Shown here: positions 1-6,982 of the stretch, piece by piece
Layout of the letters: every line of letters starts with the position of its first letter
How positions within the stretch are numbered: position 1 is the first letter of the stretch
Assembly: GCA_031359995.1 (NCBI GenBank)
Contig: JANMAT010000219.1
Location: forward strand, 1 to 12,005
Length of the DNA: 12,005 bases
Direction: 5' to 3'
Source of the DNA: JANMAT01 sp031359995
GTDB taxonomy: Bacteria > Actinomycetota > Acidimicrobiia > Acidimicrobiales > Ilumatobacteraceae
The notes under the pieces: model-generated
Told to the model about the DNA's origin: nothing
The model's database searches: none
What the model saw: the letters and a program-made list of their open reading frames with translations, nothing else
Translations under genes and position numbers: made by a program

Positions 1-564
1 GCCGTGGGTCTGGCGGGGGCCGACCACGTTGCCGAACCGGAACGCCGCGCCCCGCAGGTCGAACATGGCGCAGTAGGACGAGATGAGCGCTTCGCCGGCC
101 AGCTTGCTGGCGCCGTAGGTGGAGGTGGGCACGAGCGGACCATGGTCCTCGTGCGCCTCGATCTGGCCCAGATCGCCGTAGACGCCCGAGCCGGAGGCGT
201 ACACGATGGTGCCGACGCCGGCGACGCGCATCGCCTCGACGACCCGATGGGTCAGGTAGGTGCCTTCGTCGAAGTCGATGGTGGGATCGGTCATCGCCTT
301 GGCGATGTCGGGGTTCGAGGCCAGGTGGATCACCAGGTCGTGGCCCTCCATGGACGACGTGAGCAGGTCGGCGTCCTTGACATCGCCCTTCACCACCGTG
401 AGTCGTGCGTCGTCCGCGTGGTGGTCGTAGTGCCACTCGCGGCCCGAAGTGAAGTTGTCGTACAGCGTCACCTGTGTCGTGGTGGGTCGCGCCAGGAGGT
501 GGTCGGTGAAGTGACTGCCAATGAACCCGGCACCGCCGACGATGATGATCCGACGCATGCTCAT
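1..564 (-). CDS. NAD-dependent sugar epimerase/dehydratase (extended SDR), 3' end cut by window edge
   Basis: The first 188 codons of a leftward gene are visible and the reading frame leaves the window still open. The N-terminus has the Rossmann dinucleotide motif GGAGFIGSH (residues 10-18). An acidic residue follows the second strand (LYDNF, 34-38). Next come LASNPD (81-86), a Ser-containing strand (YASGSGVYG, 122-130) and the catalytic Tyr150-x3-Lys154 pair in STYGASKLAGE. The last visible motif, RFGNVVGPRQTHG, is typical of UDP/GDP-sugar 4-epimerases and 4,6-dehydratases. The enzyme should epimerise or dehydrate a nucleotide-activated sugar in the cytoplasm. The substrate cannot be read from this half, since the sugar-binding C-terminal region is missing. 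ATG at 564 overlaps the stop of the isomerase gene upstream by four bases (ATGA), so translation is probably coupled. An alternative ATG lies two codons downstream (558). By context it acts on the sugar activated by the kinase and nucleotidyltransferase at 3412-5121. Confidence 0.9.
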   Translation of the reverse strand, partial: MSMRRIIIVGGAGFIGSHFTDHLLARPTTTQVTLYDNFTSGREWHYDHHADDARLTVVKGDVKDADLLTSSMEGHDLVIHLASNPDIAKAMTDPTIDFDEGTYLTHRVVEAMRVAGVGTIVYASGSGVYGDLGQIEAHEDHGPLVPTSTYGASKLAGEALISSYCAMFDLRGAAFRFGNVVGPRQTHG

Positions 565-1181
565 CGGGCCGCCGCCACGGATTCCCACTTCGTGGCCCGC
601 TGCTGCAGCACGGGGTGCGACACCAGCAGGTGCCACACCACGGCACAGAGCCCCTCGGTGTGAGGGGTGATGCGCTCGGGGACCAGAGGAGGTACGACCA
701 CGCAGGCGGTGGCCGACTTGGCGGTGTAGCCGCCGTCCCGGCCGACGATGCCGAAGACCGATGCGCCCACCGACTCGGCCAACCGCAGCGCGTTCACGAT
801 GTTGGCCGAGACGTTGCGCTCCAGGTCGCCGCCGCCAACGGAGAACACGAGCAGCCCGTCGGCCGCTCGCAGGCGGGACACCTCGAGCCATCCGCGGAAG
901 CTGGTCTCCCAGCCGTCGTCGTTGGTGCGGGCGGTGAGCTCGGAGACGTTGTCGGTGGGGGCGTAGGCCTCGAACCCGCACAGCTTGCGGAAGTCGTTCA
1001 CCGCGTGGCTGGCGTGGCCGGCCGATCCGCCGACGCCGAGGATGAAGAGGCGACCACCGCCGTCGCGGACGGCGGCGAGCCCGGAGGCCACCGCTTCGAT
1101 GTCGGTCGCGGGCAGCGACTCGATGATGCGCACCGTCTCCGCGAGGAACGATGCCGTGAAGGTGGGCTCGGTCGTCATCAC
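561..1181 (-). CDS. SIS-domain sugar-phosphate isomerase, GmhA-like (phosphoheptose isomerase family)
   Basis: The 206-residue protein has one SIS domain. The phosphosugar loop is ILGVGGSAGHASHAVNDF (residues 47-64), close to the GmhA pattern GNGGS...H. A second Ser/Gly-rich turn is FSVGGGDLERN (113-123), and the C-terminal helix is TPHTEGLCAVVWHLL (172-186). Known GmhA enzymes convert sedoheptulose 7-phosphate to D-glycero-D-manno-heptose 7-phosphate. Length matches that family (about 190-210). By eye His184 falls where the catalytic histidine of E. coli GmhA sits, while the catalytic Glu position appears to be Asp63. The start is GTG at 1181 or ATG at 1178. GGAG at about 1192-1195 is a modest ribosome binding site. 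Its stop overlaps the start of the epimerase gene by four bases. Nearby HddA- and HddC-like genes support a heptose-type role, but another ketose/aldose phosphate is possible. Confidence 0.85.
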   Translation of the reverse strand: MMTTEPTFTASFLAETVRIIESLPATDIEAVASGLAAVRDGGGRLFILGVGGSAGHASHAVNDFRKLCGFEAYAPTDNVSELTARTNDDGWETSFRGWLEVSRLRAADGLLVFSVGGGDLERNVSANIVNALRLAESVGASVFGIVGRDGGYTAKSATACVVVPPLVPERITPHTEGLCAVVWHLLVSHPVLQQRATKWESVAAAR

Positions 1182-1280
1182 CGCCGATGATCTCCGAGGG
1201 TGTTGGCCTACGGGTGAACGGACGCTGAAGGTTGCCCGTCGACTGGAACACGGTTCGGCACGCGTGGCCGCCGGATGAAC

Positions 1281-1302
1281 GGGCCGCGAAGCTTCGTCGC
1301 CC
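1281..1302. promoter_or_regulatory. 22-bp imperfect palindrome, candidate operator
   Basis: The half-sites GGGCCGCGAAG and CTTCGTCGCCC are reverse complements at 9 of 11 positions, with a perfect 10-base core CGAAGCTTCG (HindIII-like centre). The dyad sits near the middle of the divergent region, about 60 bases upstream of the rightward glycosyltransferase start and 100 bases upstream of the leftward isomerase start. That is a usual place for a dimeric regulator acting on both units. No regulator gene is visible in the window. It could also be chance in GC-rich DNA. Confidence 0.35.
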
Positions 1303-1350
1303 TTGCCCGAATCCTGGGCGGCTCCCGGGACGAGCCACCGGGGCCGGCAC

Positions 1351-1356
1351 TAGCGT
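1351..1356 (+). promoter_or_regulatory. Candidate -10 (TAGCGT) of a leaderless promoter for the GT2 gene
   Basis: TAGCGT fits the actinobacterial -10 consensus TANNNT and ends exactly 7 bases before ATG 1364. Transcription would therefore start at or next to the A of the start codon. No Shine-Dalgarno sequence precedes this ATG, which fits a leaderless message. The same spacing is seen upstream of the gene at 6990. No clear -35 element was found. Confidence 0.5.
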
Positions 1357-1363
1357 CCGCCTC

Positions 1364-2656
1364 ATGGCTGATGTCCTGGTCGACCGGAGCACCACCTCGG
1401 CCCCCGACGACGTGGGCGAGCTCGGGCGCACGCCGACGAAGCTGGCGTTGCTCGTGCCCGAGCGCGACGAGGCCGAGCCGATCGTCTCGATCGTGGTACC
1501 GGCGCTCGACGAGTCGCTCACTGTCGAGACGTTCGTGCGGTGGTGCCAGGAAGGGCTCGCGGCGGCCGGCGTGCGGGGCGAGATCCTGATCATCGACAGC
1601 TCGTCGGACCCGACGCCGCTGCTGGCGCTGGCGGCCGGGGCACGCGTGCTCCGCACGCCCAAGCGGGGCCTCGGCCGGGCCTACATCGACGCGGTGCCCT
1701 ACATCCGTGGCCAGTTCGTCATCATGGGTGATGCCGACTGCACGTACGACTTCCGACAGCTCGCGCCGTTCGTGGAGCGGTTCCACGAGGGCCATGAGTA
1801 CGTCATGGGCTCGCGGTGGGCGGGCTCCATCGAGAAGGGCGCCATGCCGGTGCACCATCGGTACTTCGGTACACCGTTCACGACGTGGATCCTGAACCGC
1901 CTCTACCGCAGTCACTTCACCGACATCCACTGCGGCATGCGGGGCATCACCCTCGACGCGCTGAAGCGCATGCAGATCCAGTCGCAGTCGTGGGAGTACG
2001 CGTCGGAGATGGTGCTCAAGAGCGTCCACATGGAGCTGCGTACCGCCGAGGTGCCCGTGCACTTCCTGAAGGACCAGGAGGGTCGCGTCAGCCATCACCG
2101 CCGCATGGGCTGGTTCTCCCCGTTCCAGGCGGCGTGGATCAACCTGCGCGCCATGTTCGTGTACGGCGCGGACTTCTTCGTGTACCGCCCCGGCATCATC
2201 CTCATGATCCTGGGCACGCTCATCACGATGCCGTTCATCTTCGGCCCGGTGAAGGTAGGGCCGCTGACCTTCTCGTTCTACTGGCAGTTCTTCGGCGGCG
2301 CCTTGGCGGTCATCGGCCTCAACGGCTACCTCATGGGGTGCCTGGCCCAGATCTTCTTCGACTACACCGGTCGCCGTACCGCCAAGCTCCTCGATGCCTT
2401 CCGCTACACCCGCACGTGCATCGCCGCCGGCGCCGTCACGCTGATGGGCATCGGTCTCATGGTGCCACTCACGTTGAAGTACCTCGACGGTGGCCTGCGC
2501 CTCACGGGAGCGCTGCAGGACGAGAACTACTACTTCCTGTCGGGCGTGTTCTTCGTGATGGGCGGCATCTCGCTGTTCGCGTTCACGCTGCTGATCCACG
2601 CCGCGGCGACGGCGACCCGCTCGATGACGTGGCGCCGGCCGCCGACCGACGCCTGA
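1364..2656 (+). CDS. Family 2 glycosyltransferase, polyprenyl-phosphate sugar synthase type, with C-terminal membrane helices
   Basis: The protein is 430 residues from ATG 1364. A GT-A domain (about 40-235) begins with VSIVVPALDES, followed by ILIIDSSSDPT (74-84), KRGLGRAYIDA (100-110) and the metal/nucleotide-binding GDADCTYDF with DAD at 123-125. Conserved family blocks follow: GSRW (149-152), DIHCGMRG (187-194) and WEYASEM (210-216). This order matches dolichol/polyprenyl-phosphate mannosyl- or glucosyltransferases, which move a sugar from a nucleotide donor to a lipid phosphate at the cytoplasmic face. About four membrane helices (276-294, 305-330, 352-372, 390-412) anchor the enzyme. ATG 1364 was chosen over the upstream frame opening at 1232 because the family fold begins shortly after it and a leaderless -10 lies 7 bases upstream. 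The gene stands alone on its strand between two leftward units and ends 3 bases from the convergent methyltransferase gene. The sugar transferred is unknown. Confidence 0.88.
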   Translation: MADVLVDRSTTSAPDDVGELGRTPTKLALLVPERDEAEPIVSIVVPALDESLTVETFVRWCQEGLAAAGVRGEILIIDSSSDPTPLLALAAGARVLRTPKRGLGRAYIDAVPYIRGQFVIMGDADCTYDFRQLAPFVERFHEGHEYVMGSRWAGSIEKGAMPVHHRYFGTPFTTWILNRLYRSHFTDIHCGMRGITLDALKRMQIQSQSWEYASEMVLKSVHMELRTAEVPVHFLKDQEGRVSHHRRMGWFSPFQAAWINLRAMFVYGADFFVYRPGIILMILGTLITMPFIFGPVKVGPLTFSFYWQFFGGALAVIGLNGYLMGCLAQIFFDYTGRRTAKLLDAFRYTRTCIAAGAVTLMGIGLMVPLTLKYLDGGLRLTGALQDENYYFLSGVFFVMGGISLFAFTLLIHAAATATRSMTWRRPPTDA

Positions 2657-2659
2657 GCA

Positions 2660-3415
2660 TCATCCCGGGGCGTAGGCCACGCACCGCAGGTTCTTGCCGA
2701 TGGGCGGACCGCTCAGCCGGTCGATGGCGCGAGCCACGGGCACCACCGCACGGTCGTAGAACTGAGCGCTGCGCTGCCCGACCTCCTGCTGGCGCAGCAG
2801 GCGCCCGCTGACGAACCAGGGCGCCATGCCCACGAGGTCGACGTAGGCGAGCTCGGCGACGCGGAAGTCCCGCATCGTCACCAGTCCGCGCAGTCCCCGC
2901 TTGGTGTAGCGCCGCACGTGGCCGACCTTCTCGTCGTAGCTGCCGAACAGTGCCGGCAACGCGGGCACGAACACCACGACGCGACCGTGCGGGCGGAGCA
3001 GCGTCCGCACCAGGGCCATGGTGCCGGTGTCGTCGGCGATGTGCTCCAGCACGTTCACCATGACCACGGTGTCGAACGATCCGCGACCGAAGTCGACACC
3101 GTCCACCTGCCGTCCGACCACCTCGTCCACGAAGCCGCACACGGTCTGCACGTGAAGCCGGGGGCGCATGCGGGTGGCAAGCATGGCATGCAGGTTCTGG
3201 GCCGGCTCGAGCAGCACCGCCGAGGTGGTGCGGTCGACGTAGCGGGCGGCGATGGTGCCCAACCCCGCGCCGATCTCGAGCACTCGCCCGTGGATGTGGG
3301 GGAGCAGCGGCCGCATGATCCAGTCGGCGTAGCGGTGGAACTCCTCGCCGACCTCGAGCGAGCGCTTCTCGTAGACGCGGTGCTGGTCGTCCAGGTGATT
3401 CGTGCTGGCGCTCAT
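2660..3415 (-). CDS. Class I SAM-dependent methyltransferase of a glycan locus
   Basis: The 251-residue protein has the class I Rossmann methyltransferase motifs. Motif I is RVLEIGAGLGTIAARY (44-59), an acidic residue ends strand 2 (VLLEPA, 67-72), and FDTVVMVNVLEHIADD (114-129) covers motifs II/III. GRVVVFVPALPALFGSYDEK (144-163) includes the post-motif strand. ATG 3415 overlaps the TGA of the nucleotidyltransferase gene by four bases. The open frame extends further upstream, but only as antiframe sequence inside that gene. It is the last gene of the 6783-2660 unit. By context it should O- or N-methylate an activated sugar, a glycosyl intermediate or a finished glycan. The substrate cannot be told from sequence. 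No membrane segment or signal peptide is seen, so it should be cytoplasmic. Confidence 0.88.
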   Translation of the reverse strand: MSASTNHLDDQHRVYEKRSLEVGEEFHRYADWIMRPLLPHIHGRVLEIGAGLGTIAARYVDRTTSAVLLEPAQNLHAMLATRMRPRLHVQTVCGFVDEVVGRQVDGVDFGRGSFDTVVMVNVLEHIADDTGTMALVRTLLRPHGRVVVFVPALPALFGSYDEKVGHVRRYTKRGLRGLVTMRDFRVAELAYVDLVGMAPWFVSGRLLRQQEVGQRSAQFYDRAVVPVARAIDRLSGPPIGKNLRCVAYAPG

Positions 3416-4137
3416 GCCGTGGTCATCCTGCGGTCGAGGTGGGCTTCGAGGGCGGCCAGGCCCAGGGGCGAGCCGATCTCGAAGAAGCGCTCGCGCACTT
3501 CGAAGCCGGCCATGCGGCCTTCGACGCTGAGCGCATGCTGCAGGTCCGAGAGATCGAACGCCGCGTCGGCGGGGATGTGCTCGGTGAGGAGTTGCCGGCG
3601 GTACACCTGCAGCCCGTAGTCGACGTGGAACATGCCGAGCGCCGTCGGGTCGTCCACGCCCTTCTGGTAGAGGTCGACCTCGCCGTCGTAGTAGCGGACG
3701 TTGCACCGCTCGAGCGCCGTGATGTTGTGGTACACGGTCATCAGCGCCGGGCGCCGGCACACGCGGAACGCGACCGCGACTTCGCGCAGGTCGACCTGCA
3801 GGTACGAGTCGCCGTAGAGCACGAACACCTCGTCGGCCAGCAGCCGGCGCTCGGCGGCGAGGCGCAATGCCCCGCCGGTTCCGAGCCGATCGGCTCCCTC
3901 ATCGGAGTATCTCACCCGGACGCCCCACCGCGAGCCGTCGCCCACGTGGTCGACGATCTGCTCGCCGAGGTGGGCGATGCAGTACACGACCTCGGTGACG
4001 CCCTGACGCCGCAGCCACGAGAGCTGGATGTCGGCGAAGGGCACGCCGTTCACCGGGAGCAGGGCCTTCGGGGTGTCGTCGGTGTGCGGGCGCATGCGGG
4101 TGGCCAGACCGCCGGCGAGGATCACGCAGGGCAGCAT
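3412..4137 (-). CDS. Sugar-1-phosphate nucleotidyltransferase (HddC-like position)
   Basis: The 241-residue protein is a NTP_transferase family member. It opens with the signature VILAGGLATRMRPHTDDTPK and LLPV (residues 5-29), which binds the nucleoside triphosphate and contains the catalytic Arg and Lys. GTGGALRLA (86-94) and VLYGDSYLQVD (106-116, with metal-binding Asp110) follow. EIGSPLGLAALE (220-231) matches the C-terminal end of short, single-domain guanylyl/uridylyl transferases. The reaction is sugar-1-phosphate plus NTP giving NDP-sugar and pyrophosphate. Its place directly downstream of a HddA-like kinase suggests D-glycero-alpha-D-manno-heptose 1-phosphate guanylyltransferase, but glucose- or mannose-1-phosphate cannot be excluded from sequence. 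Only three bases separate its ATG from the kinase stop, and its own stop overlaps the methyltransferase ATG by four bases. Confidence 0.9.
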   Translation of the reverse strand: MLPCVILAGGLATRMRPHTDDTPKALLPVNGVPFADIQLSWLRRQGVTEVVYCIAHLGEQIVDHVGDGSRWGVRVRYSDEGADRLGTGGALRLAAERRLLADEVFVLYGDSYLQVDLREVAVAFRVCRRPALMTVYHNITALERCNVRYYDGEVDLYQKGVDDPTALGMFHVDYGLQVYRRQLLTEHIPADAAFDLSDLQHALSVEGRMAGFEVRERFFEIGSPLGLAALEAHLDRRMTTA

Positions 4138-4140
4138 CGG

Positions 4141-5121
4141 TCAGTCCCGCACGACGACGGTGGAACCGTCGTGGTCGAAATGGAAGCGGACCTCGGGCAA
4201 CCCCTCGGCGGTCATGGCCGCCCGGAGCCGGGCGGGGTCGCGGGCGTAGAACATGAGGAAGCCGCCGGCTCCAGCCCCCACGAGCTTGCCGCCGATGGCC
4301 CCGGCCCGGCGACCCACCTCGTACCAGTGGTCGATCTGGGCGTTGGTCATGCCGGCCGAGCGGACGCGCTTGTACTCCCAGTGCTCGTGCATGAGCTCGG
4401 CGAACTCCTCGGTGGCGCCGGCCTCCAGTGCAGTGCGGATACGGCGCCCGAGCTTGTCGGCATGTTGCAGCGACTCGATCATGGCCTGGTCGTCGGACTC
4501 GGACCGCTGCTTCTGGTCGTGCAGGATCGCCGAGGCCGAACGGGAGTAGCCGGTGAAGAACAGGAGCAGGTGCTCCTCGAGCTCGTGCATGGCCTTCGTG
4601 GGGATGGCGAGCGGCGTGACGATCACCGTGTCGTCGGTTTGGAACTCGAAGCAGGTGAGTCCACCGAAGGACGCGATGTACTGGTCCTGCTTGCCCACGG
4701 CGTTGCCGAGGACGTCGATCTCGAGGTGGCAGGCCTCCTGGGCGAGCCGGTGCGCATCGACGTGCTGACGGGTCACGGCGTGCAGGGCCCGGAGCAGGCC
4801 GACGGTGAACGTTCCCGACGAGCCGAGACCGGTACCGGCAGGGATGTCGGCCATCGAGACGATCTCGATGCCCGGCGGCACCGGCACCAGGCGGAGCGCC
4901 TCGCGCACGAGGGGATGCTCGATCTCGCCCACCGAGGCGGCGCGCTCCAGCGCCGAGTACTTGATGAAGTAGTCGTCCACGAACGTCTTGTTGATGGAGA
5001 TGAAGATGTACTTGTCGATGGCGGCCGACACGACGGTCGCACCGAAGCGGCGGTAGTACGAGGGGAGATCCGTACCGCCACCTCCGATCGAGATGCGCAG
5101 GGGGGTCCTGGTGATGAGCAT
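4141..5121 (-). CDS. hddA: GHMP-family sugar kinase, D-glycero-D-manno-heptose 7-phosphate kinase-like (HddA)
   Basis: The 326-residue protein shows the full GHMP kinase layout. The N-terminal strand is RTPLRISIGGGGTDLPSYY (5-23). The glycine-rich ATP loop PAGTGLGSSGTFTVGLL (94-110) is followed by VGKQDQYIASFGGLTCFEF (142-160). LLLFFTGYSRSAS (185-197) and MHEHWEYKRVRS (244-255) precede motif 3, GGKLVGAGAGGFLMFY (277-292). The RTPLRISIGGGGTDLP, GKQDQYIA and FTGYSRSAS blocks are those I associate with HddA, which phosphorylates the anomeric position of heptose 7-phosphate to the 1,7-bisphosphate. The start ATG 5121 has a good ribosome binding site (GGAAAGGA, four bases away). The gene lies 18 bases after the membrane glycosyltransferase stop and 3 bases before the nucleotidyltransferase, so it is an operon member. 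Related fucose or other sugar kinases of this fold are a lesser alternative. Confidence 0.88.
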   Translation of the reverse strand: MLITRTPLRISIGGGGTDLPSYYRRFGATVVSAAIDKYIFISINKTFVDDYFIKYSALERAASVGEIEHPLVREALRLVPVPPGIEIVSMADIPAGTGLGSSGTFTVGLLRALHAVTRQHVDAHRLAQEACHLEIDVLGNAVGKQDQYIASFGGLTCFEFQTDDTVIVTPLAIPTKAMHELEEHLLLFFTGYSRSASAILHDQKQRSESDDQAMIESLQHADKLGRRIRTALEAGATEEFAELMHEHWEYKRVRSAGMTNAQIDHWYEVGRRAGAIGGKLVGAGAGGFLMFYARDPARLRAAMTAEGLPEVRFHFDHDGSTVVVRD

Positions 5122-5139
5122 CGCGGTCCTTTCCGACCG

Positions 5140-6783
5140 TCAGGGGGTGGCCCGGTAGAGAGCGATCATGAAGTTAGGGGCCGTGCCGTACTCGGCGATC
5201 TTCGTCCAGGTGCCCTTGGTCGTGCTGTCGACGATCGCCATCATCGATGGGAGGTACCTCGACGACGAGCCGATCGCCGACACTCGAACGGCGACGTACT
5301 CGACCCGCCCTTCGGGTGCAGCCAAGGTCTGCTCGAAGTCGCGGTCCTCGGGGATCACGAGCTGGTCGGCATGGCGCGTGAACAACGGCCCGTCGGGCGA
5401 CGTGTCGGTGTCGAGCATGAGGTGCGCCCCGCGGGCCAACTCGCCATCGGTGACCGCGAACAGCAACTTCCAGCCGGCCGACTTGTCGCGCAGGGTCGCG
5501 GCGTCGGCAGCCGGCGACTCCCTGCCGATCAACGGAGCGAAGAGCAGATGCTCGCTCTCCACGGTCGCAACCCGGGCACTGCTCAAGCCGATCACCTGGC
5601 TCGCCAGTGACGCAACCGCGACCGCACCGAGACCGGCCCACGCGAGCGGGCGGAGGATCGTGATCCGGCGCGTGTCCGCCCGTTGTTCGAGCCTCTGTGC
5701 GACATCGAAGGCGACGACCACACCGACGATCCAGGCCGGGTAGTAGTAGCGGGTCTGCCCGGGCGCGGTGCCCCGGAACTGCTGGATGAACACGATTGCC
5801 GGAAAGACCAGCCCGGGAACGGCGAAGCCGACGTTGCGCAGGAAGCGGTGCCAACGGCGGCTCAGCACCGAGGGCAGCAGCACAAGCAGGAGCAGGGAGA
5901 TGACGATCGTCATCAACAGGCCGAACCGAACCATGTCGACGACAGTCGGGTTCGACGCGTAGATGCTCGCACCCGTGCCGCTGGCCTTGCCGATGCGTAT
6001 CAGCGTCTTCAGCCAGAAGAACGCGTCCTTCATGATCAGCTGCGACGCGAACAGCCAGAGGCCGAACATGTAGAGCGTCGGGAGCATCACGAGGACAGCG
6101 GTCGAGACCCACTTGTCGCGCTTGGTCTGCAGCGCGCAGCAGACGGCCATGCCGGCGGCAACGGGCAGGGCCTCGTACCGGCAGAGCATCAGCCCGCCCA
6201 GAGCCACGGCCATGACGGCCAGCGCAGCCGGGTTCCGTCGCTGGACCCAGCGGGTGTACCCGAGCAGCGTCAGTGCGAGGAAGAAGAAGCTGGACGCCTC
6301 GCTCATGCCGTTCGCCGACGACCAGATCGCCACCGGGCTGAAGGCGTAGGCGACGGTGAGCCCGATGCGGAGCCACCTGGGCGCACCAGCGGCCCGTCCC
6401 ACGGCGGCCAGCACCAGCACCACCCCGGCGCCCCAACAGGCGCTGGTGAGCGGTCCGGCGAACTGGGCGTAGCCGACCTGCTGGAGCACCAACACGAACA
6501 GCAACTGGGAGAGCTGGGGCAGCGGCATCCAGTAGAAGCCCATCGCCGCGAGATGGGGGTCGCGACTTGCGATGACGTGCTGAGCCGCGGAGGTCTTGGT
6601 GAGGGCGTCGCCGATCTCGAAGCCGCGCGTGTACATCAGCCAGCGTGCGACCAGGACGTAGACGATGAATGCGGTCGTCGCGACCGCAAGGTGCCATCGC
6701 TCCTTCGGCACGTTCGACGACGTGTCGACGGTCGACGGCTCCCGGAACACTGTGCGGTGGGCGTCATCGAGGAGGAGGCTCAT
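5140..6783 (-). CDS. Polytopic GT-C-fold glycosyltransferase (lipid-linked sugar donor type)
   Basis: The 547-residue membrane protein starts with a short cytoplasmic tail (1-30). Roughly 11-12 hydrophobic helices follow: about 32-50, 92-102, 112-130, 138-155, 164-178, 186-200, 204-218, 226-248, 286-305, 317-335, 349-362 and 380-400. A soluble C-terminal domain of about 145 residues ends it. The first external loop carries an acidic residue after helix 1 (TRGFEIGDALTKT, Asp59), where GT-C enzymes such as ArnT or protein mannosyltransferases keep a catalytic or metal-binding Asp/Glu. QFRGTAPGQTRYYYPAW (335-351) resembles the loop-helix block of this superfamily. It should transfer a sugar from a polyprenyl-phosphate donor on the outer face, and the family 2 enzyme at 1364-2656 is a candidate donor maker. 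It heads the 6783-2660 unit. The start ATG 6783 has only a weak ribosome binding site (GGTG). Acceptor (lipid, glycan or protein) unknown. Confidence 0.8.
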   Translation of the reverse strand: MSLLLDDAHRTVFREPSTVDTSSNVPKERWHLAVATTAFIVYVLVARWLMYTRGFEIGDALTKTSAAQHVIASRDPHLAAMGFYWMPLPQLSQLLFVLVLQQVGYAQFAGPLTSACWGAGVVLVLAAVGRAAGAPRWLRIGLTVAYAFSPVAIWSSANGMSEASSFFFLALTLLGYTRWVQRRNPAALAVMAVALGGLMLCRYEALPVAAGMAVCCALQTKRDKWVSTAVLVMLPTLYMFGLWLFASQLIMKDAFFWLKTLIRIGKASGTGASIYASNPTVVDMVRFGLLMTIVISLLLLVLLPSVLSRRWHRFLRNVGFAVPGLVFPAIVFIQQFRGTAPGQTRYYYPAWIVGVVVAFDVAQRLEQRADTRRITILRPLAWAGLGAVAVASLASQVIGLSSARVATVESEHLLFAPLIGRESPAADAATLRDKSAGWKLLFAVTDGELARGAHLMLDTDTSPDGPLFTRHADQLVIPEDRDFEQTLAAPEGRVEYVAVRVSAIGSSSRYLPSMMAIVDSTTKGTWTKIAEYGTAPNFMIALYRATP

Positions 6784-6860
6784 GGGGGTTCACCGTCGCG
6801 GTCCACGGTGCGGTGAGTTCCACCCTCCGTGCCACCTCCGGGCACCGTAGAGGTCATCTG

Positions 6861-6879
6861 CGTCGTCATGGTGACGACG
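6861..6879. promoter_or_regulatory. Perfect 8-bp inverted repeat with 3-base spacer, candidate operator
   Basis: CGTCGTCA, spacer TGG, then TGACGACG form an exact dyad of 19 bases. It lies just upstream of the candidate leftward -10 (6844-6849), so a bound dimer would cover the -35 region of the GT-C operon promoter. It is about 100 bases upstream of the rightward promoter. No transcription factor gene is nearby. It shares no sequence with the dyad at 1281-1302, so one regulator for both is not indicated. Confidence 0.4.
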
Positions 6880-6976
6880 AGGTGTCCGGAAGGTGGCGAA
6901 GGGACGGCGCTTCGGGAGCATGTCGCGCGTCACCCGATCATCATCTCGTGGTCACGTGCTGTTCCATGTCGATCCT

Positions 6977-6982
6977 TAAGAT
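6977..6982 (+). promoter_or_regulatory. -10 element (TAAGAT) of a leaderless promoter
   Basis: TAAGAT is a strong match to TANNNT in an AT-richer patch of otherwise GC-rich DNA. It ends 7 bases before ATG 6990, placing the transcript start at the start codon. There is no Shine-Dalgarno sequence in front of that ATG, and this spacing decides the start over the in-frame ATG at 6966. No clear -35 is seen. Confidence 0.6.

Larger units (their letters stand above)
1182..1363. promoter_or_regulatory. Divergent intergenic region between isomerase and glycosyltransferase units
   Basis: These 182 bases separate a leftward and a rightward transcription unit, so both promoters should lie here. An open frame continues upstream of the chosen glycosyltransferase start to 1232. 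However, its translation is Arg/Pro-rich and lacks family similarity, so it is treated as non-coding. Besides the dyad at 1281-1302 there is a short imperfect inverted repeat, TCCTGGG (1312-1318) with CCCGGGA (1324-1330). No convincing -10 for the leftward isomerase unit was recognised. Confidence 0.6.

Noticed and set aside
1232..1363. N-terminal extension of the family 2 glycosyltransferase
   Set aside because: The 44 extra residues are Arg/Pro/Gly-rich and unlike the family. They overlap the dyad and the -10, and ATG 1364 fits a leaderless start.
2648..2676. Weak inverted repeat ACGCC/GGCGT between the convergent genes as a bidirectional terminator
   Set aside because: Only five pairs with a long loop and no T tract on either strand. 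Not supportable.
3439..5610. Rightward open frame of 723 codons opposite the kinase and nucleotidyltransferase genes
   Set aside because: It is antisense to three genes with clear family motifs. Its composition is low-complexity (Arg/Val/Glu/His) and it has no ribosome binding site logic.
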